DNA of 64,000 nucleotides from Isochrysis galbana (GCA_018136815.1 CM030934.1:4413587-4477586), one strand, 5' to 3'; positions 30,301-41,104 are shown, numbered from the stretch's first letter. A program made the numbers and translations. The notes: a model not told the origin generated them from the sequence alone.

Positions 30301-31424
30301 AGCGATCCACTCCGCAAATTGGAGGGCGTTAGGAATTGTCGCAGACAAGAAGACATATCGCACAGAGTGAGGCAATAAAATCATGACTTCTTCCCACACA
30401 ACCCCGCGCTCCTTGTCACGCATGTAGTGAACCTCATCGAAGATGACCCACTTGACCTCACGCATCACCTAAGAGCAAGGTCGACCCAAAGACTGTCCAT
30501 ACTACAATGTGGGTGCAGCAGGTCCAACGTGTGTTCACGTCAATCAACCCAGCATGTACACCTCGTACTTACCTCTGAGCCCCGATAAAGCATCGAGCGT
30601 AGGATTTCAGTAGTCATCACCAGGCAGGAAGCGTCCACATTGATGGTATAATCACCTTGCATGCAGCACAGTGGTTTGGTCATGAGCATCATCTTCTTCG
30701 AAGGGTTAATTCAGCCATATGACCTCGGACAAGGGCAAAATTGCGGCTTGTAAGGCATATTTAGCCCAGGCATGTAGCAAGAGGGGCGAGCAGCTAGGTG
30801 TTGAAACAGCGTATCCAAGAGCGGGAGCGTGCCTGTCATCAGTCCTACATCACCAAAGTCCTCCTGAAGCTCACGGAATTTTTGATTTGATAGCGCCTTA
30901 ATTGGCGATGTGTAGATGACGCGCTGCTTATCACGTAATGAGACGGCGATGGCGTACTCAGCGCAGACTGTTTTCCCTGCCGAGGTGTGCGCTGAGACTA
31001 AGACTGATTCCTCACGCTCGATGCAGTTCACCGCCGCCTGCTGGAAAGGGTCCAGCTTGAAGGGGTACTCTCGGGCTGGCTTCTTGGTGCTCTGCGGTAG
31101 ACGAACCATCTCCTCGGTGGGAGGGACCCCAGGAGGCATTGCGACTTCGTGCTTACAAGCCTTATGACCAAGGCCATCATAGGGCATCTCACTCTCCTCA
31201 TCCCCTCCCGCCTTCGTAGGCAGCGAATCGTTGGTCTGCACAACCTCGTTGGGCTGACGACCAAGGCGCATCCGCTTTGCGTCAGTTGCTGTCCGCTCAG
31301 CCGGCGGCCACGTCGCCTCTGCGTGCGCTTCACGCGGCTTGGGTGCGGCCGCTGATTCGTCCTCCTTCGCTGATCGTTTCGAGCCGAATGAGGCGAAGAG
31401 ATCAGAGTCATCAAAGGCGTCCAT
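27382..31424 (-). CDS. MTR4: MTR4 (SKIV2L2) DExH-box RNA helicase of the nuclear exosome, 8 exons
   Basis: Exons on the minus strand are 31424-30833, 30655-30573, 30468-29752, 29594-29370, 29286-28444, 28406-28140, 28017-27961 and 27852-27382. They total 1084 codons plus a stop (the usual family length is about 1040-1070). Motif I is AHTSAGKT (about residue 145), motif II DEVH at 236-239, motif III SATIPNA and motif [11 protein letters not shown] (about 510). Then come the arch ([11 protein letters not shown]...[30 protein letters not shown]) and the DSHCT end ([17 protein letters not shown]...[11 protein letters not shown]). It unwinds RNA for exosome 3'-5' decay and rRNA maturation. The first intron appears to use a GC donor. 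An Arg-Gly-rich insert (about residues 341-360) sits in the helicase core. Confidence 0.95.
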
Positions 31425-31663
31425 TATGGCACCCGCGCCCCTCCCGAGCGCGCGCGCGCGGCCCCCCGCTCTGCTTTACACGTCGCCGTCCACTCCTCTC
31501 CCGTTTCCTCGTTGAAGCGCTGCTGATACGGCTCGGGCGTCCTAAACTCTTTACTGCCGAGGCATCCATTTATAACGCGATTGAGAGCTGTTTTTTGCAA
31601 CATTCGCGACCGCCTCGTCTCCTGCCAAGAATCTTCCAGTGCGTCAGAGTTTTCTTGTTGTGT
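31425..31663. other. MTR4 upstream region
   Basis: It carries CTAAACTCTTTACTGCCG (31542-31559), a motif also found in front of two other genes. GCGTCAGAGTTTTCTTGTTG (31641-31660) is repeated at 39529-39548. Confidence 0.6.
31542..31571 (-). promoter_or_regulatory. CGGCAGTAAAGAGTTTAG motif upstream of MTR4
   Basis: In the MTR4 sense it reads AAATGGATGC-CT-CGGCAGTAAAGAGTTTAG, about 120 bp before the start codon. The same words in the same orientation precede the CIA30 gene (35364-35385) and the WD40-TPR gene (60183-60228). It may be a promoter element or a shared repeat. Confidence 0.4.
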
Positions 31664-31969
31664 GTGTATATGTTACCCCCCAGGAGCCAACGCCCCCCGA
31701 TAGCTATCGGGGGCCCCCGATAGCTATCGGGGGGAATTTTTTTCCCGATCGCCAACAGCCCCCCCGAGAGCTACCGGGGGACCGAGAAAATCCCCCGAGA
31801 GCTATCGGGGGATTTTTTATGCCCCGGGGAGCTATCGCGTTTTAAGGCGGGCCCCCGTTTGCTATCGGGGGCGAAAGATTGCCCCCGTTTGCTATCGGGG
31901 GGAAACGACGGCCCCCAGTAGCTATCGGGGGCCGTCCTCGAGCCCCCAGGCGCTCGAGCCCCCAGGCGC

Positions 31970-32571
<602 letters not shown>

Positions 32572-32589
32572 GGGGGCAAAGAGAAGAGA

Positions 32590-33345
32590 GGCTGTTAAAA
32601 TAAAAAAGGAATGATCGTAGAAATAATTTTAATCAATTAAATATAATATTTTTATGAAAATATACTTTTCAATTAATTATTCGGATAATAAAAAATCAAA
32701 AATGGAATGAGCTAATTAAATATAATTTATTATAGTATTTTTTACGAAAATATACTTTTCAATGAATTATTCGAATGGAATGAGCTAACGGAATTAGCGT
32801 ATGGATAATTTTAATTAATTAATTATATTTTATTATAATATTTTTTGAGAAAATACACGTTTCAATGAAATATTCAAATTAAAGTTTAGTGATTAGTGAA
32901 GTAATAGTAATAAAATTATTATTTAGTGACAATAAATTTGAGATCCTTAAAAATGTTGAATTAAAAATTATAACTTGATAGTAATTATCTTATTAAACCT
33001 TAGTTTAAAATGAAGACTTTTAGTCATAGCATCGTTTGACGTTTGAGTAAACACATAATAGTAAATTTTATTTGGTTTTTTGTGGTTTTTATTTATTTTA
33101 AATATTCTTAATATTAATATTTTACTTGACAAGATCAAAATGACCGATATTTTATTTAACTTGAATTTTTGGTTAGATTTTTTAATTTTACTATTTTTAT
33201 ATTACGTCTTCAATAATCTTTAATTTAATTACTAATTTAATTACCATATTGTACTTATATATTATATTTTAATATTAATCCTAGTAACTTTATGTCATTT
33301 CTAAAACTATTAGCTGTTAGATACTCTAAGTTTTAAAAACTATTT
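32590..33345. other. AT-rich island without genes
   Basis: Base composition drops to a very low GC content, in sharp contrast to GC-rich flanks. Blocks such as ATTTTAATTAATTAATTATATTT and TATACTTTTCAATgAATTATTCG recur (32660-32690, 32745-32775, 32810-32875). No ORF of note and no tRNA was recognised. It resembles organelle intergenic DNA or a satellite. Confidence 0.8.
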
Positions 33346-33620
33346 TCAGGGGGGAGAAAGAGAACAAAGAAAAGAGGAGAAAGGAGAACAGAGGATAGGA
33401 GGGGGGAAGAGAGAGAGAAGGAGAGCGAGCCAAAGAGAGGAGGAACCCCCCGTTTGCTATCGGGGGATTTCCTCTTCCCCCGATAGCTATCGGGGGGTCC
33501 GCTTACGGCACCCCCCAGGAGCTATCCCCCGATAGCTCTCGGGGGATTTTCTCGGTCCCCCGGTAGCTCTCGGGGGGGCTGTTGGCGATCGGGAAAAAAT
33601 TTCCCCCCATGAGGGAATGG

Positions 33621-33800
33621 GAATGGTGCTTAAATGCTCTAGAAAAACTTCAAGAGAACATCCACAAAATAAGCCAAAAGCCCATGGTTGAGCCAGAATA
33701 CCACCAAATGCTTGTGTTCACACTTGGGCAATTCCGTCCTACATTGTAGGACTGGTCCTACAAAGCTGGGTACCTTCATCCGCCAAGTCCACGAGAAAAA
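33621..33800 (+). pseudogene. Short coding relic, family unknown
   Basis: A frame from 33612 reads EWEWCLNALEKLQENIHKI, then PEYHQMLVFTLGQFRPTL, hits one stop at 33746, and continues DWSYKAGYLH. The residue pattern looks protein-like, but I cannot name it. It could be a scrap of a recombinase or transposase. Confidence 0.3.
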
Positions 33801-33850
33801 ACTCCTGGAAGGCTTGAAGGCTTACCTCTTACCTCTTCCTTACCTGCCGC

Positions 33851-33952
33851 CAAAAAACCATCTGAAGATTCAGACTACTACCGCTAGCTATAGAGGTCCA
33901 CGTGTCCACGTACTCACGGTACCGACTCACGCCATCGCCATCGCCTATATTC
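33851..33952 (-). repeat. Dispersed repeat family R2, copy 1
   Basis: CATCTGAAGATTCAGACTAC, then CTACCGCTAGCTATAGAGG and CACGGTACCGACTCACGCC, is the reverse complement of 59291-59378 with few changes. It ends with the TCTTCAGATGTTTTTTG motif. Confidence 0.85.
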
Positions 33953-34428
33953 TATATATGATATATGTTACCCCCTAGGAGCCAACGCACCCTATCAGTT
34001 TACTGATAGTTGCGGCGAGAGGGTAGTAAGTACCGGAGTACCGGGCGTCTAGTAGGTGTGTAGCCCAGAACCTTCAGATGTTTTTGTAACACGAGAACCC
34101 GATGGTGCACACGCAGGGCCTCTTGGCGACGTGGAACAGCCTCTGCCACGAGGGTGTTTAGAAGCACGGCAAGCCGCTCATTATCATTATTGGCTCGTGA
34201 GTAGGTTCGAATTGGTTTCGCTCTTGTGATTTAGGTTGCACCACTGGACTGTTTACGCTAAATGACCCACCATCGTGTATGTGATGAAACAAAAATTATG
34301 CAAAGAAAATAAAGCTATACTCGATGGTCCACTTTCGACGGATCGCGACCTCACAAGGGCTAGGGCGACAAGATCAAGATCCCAGATCCACACGCACCGT
34401 TACCATCAATCCGCCTGACCCCTGAAAC
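33953..34428. other. Spacer downstream of the CIA30 gene
   Basis: It begins with a short solo end of the palindrome element (33963-33990, TATGTTACCCCCTAGGAGCC). A GTGTGTAGCCC motif lies at 34056. No gene was recognised. Confidence 0.5.
34056..34086 (+). repeat. GTGTTAGCCC-type motif, copy 2
   Basis: GTGTGTAGCCCAGAACC then TTCAGATGTTTTTG; compare 7541, 38146, 48518 and 59351. Confidence 0.45.
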
Positions 34429-35299
34429 CTAATCCCGAACGGCGCGTACTTCCTCAATTTCCAGGCTGAAACTGCCAGCTCGGAACGACGGGTTGAGCTT
34501 GCCGTCGTACTCAAACTTGGACAGGGTGAATTGCAGTGTGGTGATCGAGTCAGTCTTCAATGTGGCCCCAAGAACCTTGCGTGCAAATCGAGTTGGAACG
34601 AAGTCTGTAAACGGGGCGTCGACAATCACCCACTCACTGGCACGGGTATCGAAGGAGAAAGCCCAAGCGATGCCATTCCATTCATAGTCATCCCGGACGA
34701 TGAGCTTGTAACGCTGGCCGTCGCCTCGGACACGAAGACGGAGTCCACGAAATGCACTGAGACGCAGTGGTGGCGAAAAAGGGAGAGTACGGCATCCTGC
34801 GAACCCACCGTTGTTGGCCGTTGTTACCATTCCACTGAAGACTCCGACACCGTCACGAACTGTGAATGACGAGGTTGAAGCTCCTCCCATAACCTGGAGA
34901 GAGGAATGTCGTGAGCAAGTGAGTGAGTCGGCGAGCTTCACACACTCTTTGGCCTGAGATCATTCACGTGCCGAACTCCGGGTCGCACTGGCGCATATGG
35001 TAGCCATGCCTCACCACGTCGTCGAGCTGTCCCCACTGCGCCAGTTCAGGCGTGGAGGCACTCCACAGCAGCCCCTCCGGCCGAGAAGGTTTTCGCGGCC
35101 CAAGGCCAAACCGGTCCAAAATTTGGGCAGGGCCATTGAAGAAGAGGGCTGTCTTCAGTGCCCTCCTGGCATCCCAAGGCTGAGGCGTCAGTTGCATCTT
35201 TGGCTGTGCGCCACCGTGCGCTAAGCGCTGGCCTACGGGTAGGACGAGCCCGTCGCCAGCCCCCACGCAGATCGCCACGAGCAGCCAGCGCGCAGTCAT
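34429..35299 (-). CDS. CIA30-domain (NDUFAF1-like) protein with signal peptide, 2 exons
   Basis: Exons are 35299-35015 and 34893-34429, giving 249 codons plus a stop with a GT-AG intron at the start of the domain. The N-terminus MTARWLLVAICVGAGDGLVL is a signal-peptide-like stretch. The domain runs from WGQLDDVVMGGASTSSF (D-x-V-x-GG-x-S family start) through GVGVFSGMVTTANNGGFAG, YKLIVRDDYEWNGIAWAFSF and FSLEIEEVRAV. CIA30 domains occur in mitochondrial complex I assembly factors and in plastid proteins. The signal-type leader rather than a presequence favours a plastid or secretory location in an alga with a secondary plastid. The exact role is unknown. Confidence 0.85.
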
Positions 35300-35724
35300 G
35301 ATGGACGCTCCTTTATCCTTTGTAAGAGAGGCGCCACCGCGGAGCGATGCGATCGATCGAGCTTGTTTAACTCCTTACTGCCGAAGTGCCAAAATTGGCG
35401 CTTCCGCCTCGAAAAGTCTCAACCGCTCCCTACAGCGTCAACCCCAGCCCCCCAGCTCTCAGGGGAGTCTCAGGGACATCCCTCGTCACAGCTGGGTGGG
35501 CCTACATTCCATATAGTCGGCCATCTACACGCGAATAGATGAGCAAAGGGGCAAAAAAAGTGCAGCTCCAATATTGGCGCTTCCAGTATTACGAAAAATA
35601 TTCCGTTTAGGTAATAGAGTCGAAGCGAGGCCACGGACTGCAACTGTGAGGGCATCGCTGTCCCGCGGCGCGCGCCGGGGGGGGGGGGGGGGGGGGGGGG
35701 GAGGTGGCGACACACCCAGAAAAT
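35300..35724. other. Spacer between the CIA30 gene and a Gag-like ORF
   Basis: It contains the CGGCAGTAAGGAGTTAAAC motif at 35366-35384 and two copies of an ATTGGCGCTTCC word (35393 and 35573). A 24-bp G run ends at 35701. No gene was recognised. Confidence 0.5.
35364..35404 (-). promoter_or_regulatory. CGGCAGTAAGGAGTTAAAC motif upstream of the CIA30 gene
   Basis: Read in the gene sense this is CACTTCGGCAGTAAGGAGTT, about 70 bp before the start codon. It matches the MTR4 and WD40-TPR upstream motifs. Confidence 0.4.
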
Positions 35725-37425
35725 ATGTTCCACCTTCTGTTCGCTCGTGCCCTCTCACTTATCTCTTACACGCAGTTCCTCCTCCCACAAGGGGTCCACT
35801 TCGTCGGAACCGGCGGCTCCGAGCCTCCGCAAGGTCCTTCTAACACGGCGGCGCCATCCGCCGCTCCGTCTGACGAGCCGCTGCTCGTGGATCCACTCCG
35901 CGATCGAACCGAGCTCACCTCTCTCAGGACCTCGGGCAGCCCGAGGCCCGACCCCCAAGTCCACCCGCTTGAAGACAGCGCGTGGGAACACGTAAGCGAG
36001 TCTCCTTCGGCCGCCGACTTTTTAGCCGACCGCCTCGCCCACATGCAGTCCGCGATCGACGCTCAACTACTTCGCGATGAGAAACGCGACCGAGAGCACG
36101 CCGCCCTCCTCGAGATGATAGCGGGCCTCAGCACCCACGTCAGGGCCTTGCGGGCTTCTACCACCCCGACGCCTGCAGCAGAGACGGCACACCCTTCGGC
36201 GCCGAGACCGCCCCCTTCATCGACCGCACGTCCTTCAGCGCCTCACGCGGTCGCCCCACCTCGCACCTCGGTAGGGGTGCTCCCTTACGCCCCTCGCTCC
36301 TCCTCTCGGGCTGACTTCACCCCCGCTCCCGGCTACGGGTACCCGGAGGACCTCCACACCCCGCCGGTGCCTTTCACGCCAAGGCCCCACTTCACGCCTC
36401 GCCGCGAGGACACGAGCGCCCCGCCGCTGTCGACCATGGGCCTCCGCGCGGTACCGCTGACGTCGTCGCCAAAGCTCGAGCATCCACCCGACCCAGGGTA
36501 CGCCCCGGACGGCGAGCGTGACATCATCAACGCCGAGTGGATGAACCTCCTAGGCTACGAGGCCTTTCAAGTCGCCTCGCTCTACCGAGACTCGCCGCAC
36601 TTCGAGCATATCCACCAAGTTCTCCAAAGTCCGGTCTCTCGATCCGGCCAAGAGTGGCACTGCCGCGTCTTCTTCACCGCCACTTATATCCCTAGGTGGC
36701 TCGAATCCCGGTCCAAGTCCAAGTATAACCCCAACTACCAGGCCCGCATCACCGAGCAGCTGTGCGGCCTCAAATTCCCCAAAGACCTCAAGTCCGACTC
36801 GACGGAGACCGCGGCCGCAGCCTGGGGTAGCTACCGCCTCAAGTTCTCCATGAACCTCGAGAGGGCGCTCTCTGTCGGCTGCGACACCCGGGGCATTTTC
36901 GCCAACCTCCTGGCCGCCGCCTCCGGGCCTGACACGGGCAATGCGAGGTTCTCCGCCCTCCTCGACGAGATCATAGAGGACACCGCCCTCGCAGTCAATC
37001 CCCTCCTGGCCTGTGATCTGCTGCTGTGCCGTGCCGACGAGACTTACGCCTCCAACGTCCCAGGCTACTCGCGAGATTCGGCGTCGATGGAGTGGGACCT
37101 CCTCCTCGCCCGCCCTCCTGGCCTGGACTTGGTAGAGCTGTCACACCGCGTCGTCCGGGCGTACCTCCGCAAGCTCGGCGACTCCAACCTCAACAAGACC
37201 ACCGTTTGGTCACAGCCTAGCATGGCCAAGGAGATGAACGACCGCTTTGCCCACCTGATCCGCTCGGACACGACCCATCCCGGCCGAGGCAAGCTAGTGG
37301 CGGCAAAGTTCCAAGAGCTCCTTAACCAAGCTAAGTTCGCCGCCGAACACCGCGAGATCCCTCGCTATAGGGTCTCGTGTGTCAGCATCAGCGAGCGACA
37401 GCTCTCCGGTTACGAGCACTCTCTC
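35725..37425 (+). CDS. Retroelement Gag-like protein, C-terminus cut by a family F element
   Basis: The open frame extends left into a poly-G tract; the first ATG is at 35725. The N-terminal 230 residues are Pro/Ser-rich with one coiled-coil stretch (FLADRLAHMQSAIDAQLLRD). From GERDIINAEWMNLLGYEAFQ onward the protein is helical and capsid-like. It ends in a segment shared with the 24742 fragment (MNDRFAHLIRSDT...SCVSISERQLSGYE). At about 37425 similarity stops and the frame runs into repeat DNA. No protease or RT follows. This is a truncated Gag of the same retroelement group as 24740-27000. Confidence 0.65.
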
Positions 37426-37497
37426 CAAGAGCGAGGAGTGGAGAGAGGGGGGGGCTCGTGCCCCCCCATGGGTCAACCAAGTATAAACTTAGTTGAC
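37426..37497 (-). mobile_element. Family F end, copy 2
   Basis: Read from 37497 leftwards: AACTAAGTTTATACTTGG, TTGACCCATGGGGGGGCACG, CTCTCCACTCC. It is almost identical to 11806-11877. Confidence 0.8.
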
Positions 37498-38316
37498 TTG
37501 GCGTACGCATGAAGCGCGTATGCATGAGTGAGTCCAGCGCAGGCCACCATCAGGCCGAGCTTGCACATGAACCCTGGGCTCAATGCGCTCGCCTCGGCGA
37601 ACGGCCTCCATGAGGGCCTGAAATTCTGGCAGCGCTCGCCAGCGCTCGCCAGCGTCCCAGGGGCCGGCCTCATGGAGGTCGGGCCGTGTCGAATTATCGT
37701 ATGCCTGCGGCGCAATGGGCGGGGATATGTCACTACCGGACTGTGCGACCCTCGAGATCGAGCGTGCGACCCACCAGGGACCTCCCACATCCCTCGCGAG
37801 GCGCTTGAGCTTGGGCTCCTCACCAGCTGGCAGCCATTGCGAGGCCGACAGCCGGCGATCGGCCGACGCGGAACCTCCGCGTTTCTTATGGGGATTCGCC
37901 CGACATTCACTACTTTGATTCCGTCCTCCCATTCTCCCAAAATAGACCTCCATGGGCCGGACAAGGCGGGGGAGTCACTCACCGACGCCATGGATTTTCG
38001 TGGGGTAGAGGGGGTTCGCGCGCGCGGGGGGGGGGGGGGGGGGGGGCAGGTAAGGGGGGTCCCTGGGGAATCCTTGGACACCCAGGAGGGGTGGAAAATA
38101 GTGGTTAAAAAGCGTGAGTGACCGGCCTAGCCATGCCAAACGTAGGTGTTAGCCCCAGATCTTCATATTTTTTTACAGTGGTCCCTGTTCCAAGTGCATG
38201 CGAGCACTGTCTCCCTGCCAAAAATAGTGACAAGAGATATAGGCGAAACGCCGGCATCTAGAGCACTGCTCGCAGCATCTGGTCATGTTCCACCACTCCC
38301 GAAGGTGGGCACGGAA
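37498..38316. other. Spacer with repeats
   Basis: No gene was recognised. It holds CAGCGCTCGC tandem words (37631-37655), an 18-bp G run (about 38029-38046) and a GTGTTAGCCC motif at 38146. Confidence 0.5.
38146..38178 (+). repeat. GTGTTAGCCC motif, copy 3
   Basis: GTGTTAGCCCCAGATCTTCA then TATTTTTTTACAG. Confidence 0.5.
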
Positions 38317-39424
38317 TCACCAGCTGCCTTTGTTGACATTACTTAAGCCCAGTTTCTCGTGGTTGCGTCGCCTCACAATAAGCTTGCTTGAGTGTTGTTT
38401 CTTGTTGCGCGTGCGCAGCCCCTTTGTGTACCATCCCCAAGGTGAGAAGGAGCCCTTTCGCCCGCCAGATGATTTACCCTCACCACCACCATGTGGGTGA
38501 TCAACTGGGTTCATGGCAACGCCACGCACTTTTGGTCGTCGGCCAATCCACGCGCTGGCGCCTGCCTTGCCAAGTACGCGATTCTTATGATTTTCATTGC
38601 TAACAACGCCGATGGTCGCCATACAGTTGATGGGTAGGTATCGCACTTCGCCTGACTGCAAGTTGAGCAAAGCGTACTTGTCGTCTTTCGATTGAAGCCT
38701 TGCGGAAGTGCCTGCACTGCGACACAATTTTCCGCCCATTCCAACATGGAATTCAATGTTGTGAACTCGAGTGCCCTCTGGCATCATTCGCAGGGGCATC
38801 GCATTTCCAGGAGCGAAAGGAGCGTCCTCACCGCATTGGACTTGTGCCCCTATCTCAAGACCTTGCGGTGCAAGGATGTACGATTTGCTCCCGTCCAACC
38901 TTTGTGAGCAGGAAGCATGGCGTGGCATGAGCGCCTGTATTGACCGCTAGCATATAGCCCTAGCGTCGCTGAGGGATGAAGCGGTGGTCCGAGCATCTAC
39001 CGGCATACTCTGGGGCTTAGTAGCGGACTCACATGTATTTGATCAATGCAATAAAGGCTGATCGGTTTGGGTCGTACTCCAGACGTTCGACGACTGCAGG
39101 ATCAGTGCGCTTTCTATGGAAGTCAATAATGCGATACTGGCGTCGATGTTTGGGAGCCATAAGATGTCGGGTGGTAATGCGGCCGGCGTTATTACGCCCG
39201 GCTTGCTGCTGCCCAGTGATGCGGTACGTGAGCGACTGCTCAGGCCCACCACGCCAGAGGCCGGCCTTATCGATGACGATGCGGTGTCTGCGGCCGGGGC
39301 TTGTGGGCTTGTACGATTTTAAGTCTCCAATCCTAGACATTCTCGGCAAGGAAGCCATTGAGCGGGTCATGAGCGGGGGGCCAGGCGAAGTCGAGAGCAG
39401 CCGCCGCCCGAGCGCCGCGAGCAT
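38317..39424 (-). CDS. MRPL2: Mitochondrial large-subunit ribosomal protein uL2m, 2 exons
   Basis: Exons are 39424-39033 and 38899-38317, giving 324 codons plus a stop. The intron runs GTGAGT to AAAG. An Arg/Ser-rich N-terminus ([28 protein letters not shown]) looks like a mitochondrial presequence. RNA-binding and core segments are [50 protein letters not shown] and [19 protein letters not shown]265/H267 lie in the conserved loop next to the peptidyl transferase centre. The bacterial-type sequence with a nuclear intron and presequence fits a gene transferred from the mitochondrion. It is divergent from the methyltransferase gene; their start codons are about 260 bp apart. Confidence 0.95.
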
Positions 39425-39687
39425 CGCGCCAGCGGCAATTCTGCACGAGCAACACGCGCAACCGGACGTACATACTCTTCTCTACTCTACTCGTAGAGTA
39501 GAGTAGAGGATAGAAAAAGAGATCAAGCGTCAGAGTTTTCTTGTTGTGGGCGTTCACACCGACGACCAGAGGCTAGAGTAGTGTGAAACCCCACAACAAT
39601 CCAAGGCGCGCGATCGCGAGGCGGGTGCGGGCGGGACCAGGTAGGTGGGCGGAGGCGACTCTCCTGGCAGTAGTGCCCTGCATAGAA
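39425..39687. promoter_or_regulatory. Divergent promoter region of uL2m and methyltransferase
   Basis: The only DNA between the two divergent start codons is about 260 bp. A perfect 11-bp stem with a 2-nt loop (CTCTACTCTAC-TC-GTAGAGTAGAG, 39480-39503) lies in its left part. GCGTCAGAGTTTTCTTGTTG (39529-39548) is shared with the MTR4 upstream region. Confidence 0.55.
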
Positions 39688-40476
39688 ATGGCTAAAGCCT
39701 CGCAATCTGACGGCATTTCTCTCAGTACGTACGCCAGTAAATGGGATGGCATGCACACAGCCCGTGGCGACAGGGAGTGGCATGTAACCTGGGAGATGCT
39801 CTCGCCGGTGTTGGAACGATACATTCAGGCTGTGCCTGAGCTGAGGTCAAGTTCAGGCATTGATTGCGTGGACGTGGGCTGCGGTTTCTCAGATCTTGGG
39901 CTGAAATTATGCCAGGCCCACCGATTATCCAACTTGTGGCTCTTGGATGCATCATCAGTCTGCATTGAGCAGCTACGTTCGCGTTTCAGTCAAGTGGAAG
40001 GCCTCAATCTGGTGATCCGTGTGGCCGATTGCCGTGCGCTGCCACTGACAGATAGGACCGTCCGACTCGTTTTGGACAAAGGCACTCTTGACGCTATGGA
40101 GAGCGATGAAGACAGTCGCTCTATGCTCAGTGGCCTGGCTCGCATATTGGCACCAAACGGCCTCATAATCTCGATAAGCTTCCCTGCGGTGAAGCGTCTT
40201 GCTTTGCTGGATGAGTACCTGCCAATGCTTGGGCTGATGCACCACACTTATGTACTGCCGTCAGCCGACATGCACGCTGCCGTGGTTTTTTTGAGTCTGA
40301 TCTTCAGCATTCCGGCGGACGGGAGGGGGGCGAGCCCGATGCCTAACTATGCTCCTGACGAGCGCACAAGGCGAATGTTGAGATGCGCAGCGATGAGTGG
40401 AAGCCTTTACGAGGATGCGAGCGACTTCCATCCGCCTGACCCATTTGATTTCGAAGATGCAAACGAAGAAGGCTGA
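39688..40476 (+). CDS. Class I SAM-dependent methyltransferase of the METTL12/METTL13 (protein lysine) type
   Basis: The first in-frame ATG is 39688, giving 262 residues; the frame is open further upstream but without ATG. The family fingerprint is present: YASKWDGMH near the start, the SAM-binding glycine loop CVDVGCGFSDLG (about residues 60-71), LLDASSVCIEQL (acidic ribose contact), VADCRALPLTDR and LVLDKGTLDAM. The DKGTLDA motif is characteristic of METTL12/13 and eEF1A or citrate-synthase lysine methyltransferases. The substrate cannot be deduced. No clear targeting sequence is visible from this start. An upstream non-ATG start or unseen exon is possible. Confidence 0.85.
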   Translation: MAKASQSDGISLSTYASKWDGMHTARGDREWHVTWEMLSPVLERYIQAVPELRSSSGIDCVDVGCGFSDLGLKLCQAHRLSNLWLLDASSVCIEQLRSRFSQVEGLNLVIRVADCRALPLTDRTVRLVLDKGTLDAMESDEDSRSMLSGLARILAPNGLIISISFPAVKRLALLDEYLPMLGLMHHTYVLPSADMHAAVVFLSLIFSIPADGRGASPMPNYAPDERTRRMLRCAAMSGSLYEDASDFHPPDPFDFEDANEEG

Positions 40477-41104
40477 CCGATGGCTTTGATCTAGTGGAAT
40501 GCGAGAGAGGGGAGACGAGAGGTCTCCACATCGAGCGAGAATGGCTTGGTACTTAGTGCTTGGTGTCATGCTATCAAACGGCCGCCTCAGATCTGCTTTT
40601 ACGTGTGACGCCTACACATACGCGACCACCATATTTATTTCTAAAAATCTAAGATTCTTAGCTGATCGCGGCGCGGCCAGGATAAAAGGACTCACATTCA
40701 GATAGCCCGAAGGTTCCCTGATCGCATCCGCGATCGACCTTTTTGTTTTAGGAATCGTCTACGTTCTATGTTTCTATGCCCCTGCACCTTCTTCGCCCTC
40801 GCCTACCTTGTCGCCTGCTTAGGTCGCGTTCCGTCGAAAGAGGACCACGTGGACGTTTTGTTTTCACGCATCGTCTATGGAGTATGGTTAGAACCAATAC
40901 TTATTATAAGATTATAAGGCGCGCCGCTGAGTGCGATGGAGCGGCTTCCGTACATCGATATCATTGTGCTGTCATTGGTTACATATTAGAGCTAGATTTC
41001 AGTGACACCCTTAGCCGTATGTTTTCATGCCCAGTCATACGCCGGCTTCTCCACGAGGTCTAAGCCCAGTTGTCGGAACAGGTTCGCCATGCTCTCCTGT
41101 TCAG
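40477..41104. other. Intergenic, no gene recognised
   Basis: Only short frames are present. The region is AT-richer than its neighbours at 40600-41000, without identifiable repeats. Confidence 0.5.

Noticed and set aside
31690-31960. CRISPR-like array
   Set aside because: The repeats are palindromes with irregular, short and related spacers in a eukaryotic context, and no cas genes are present.
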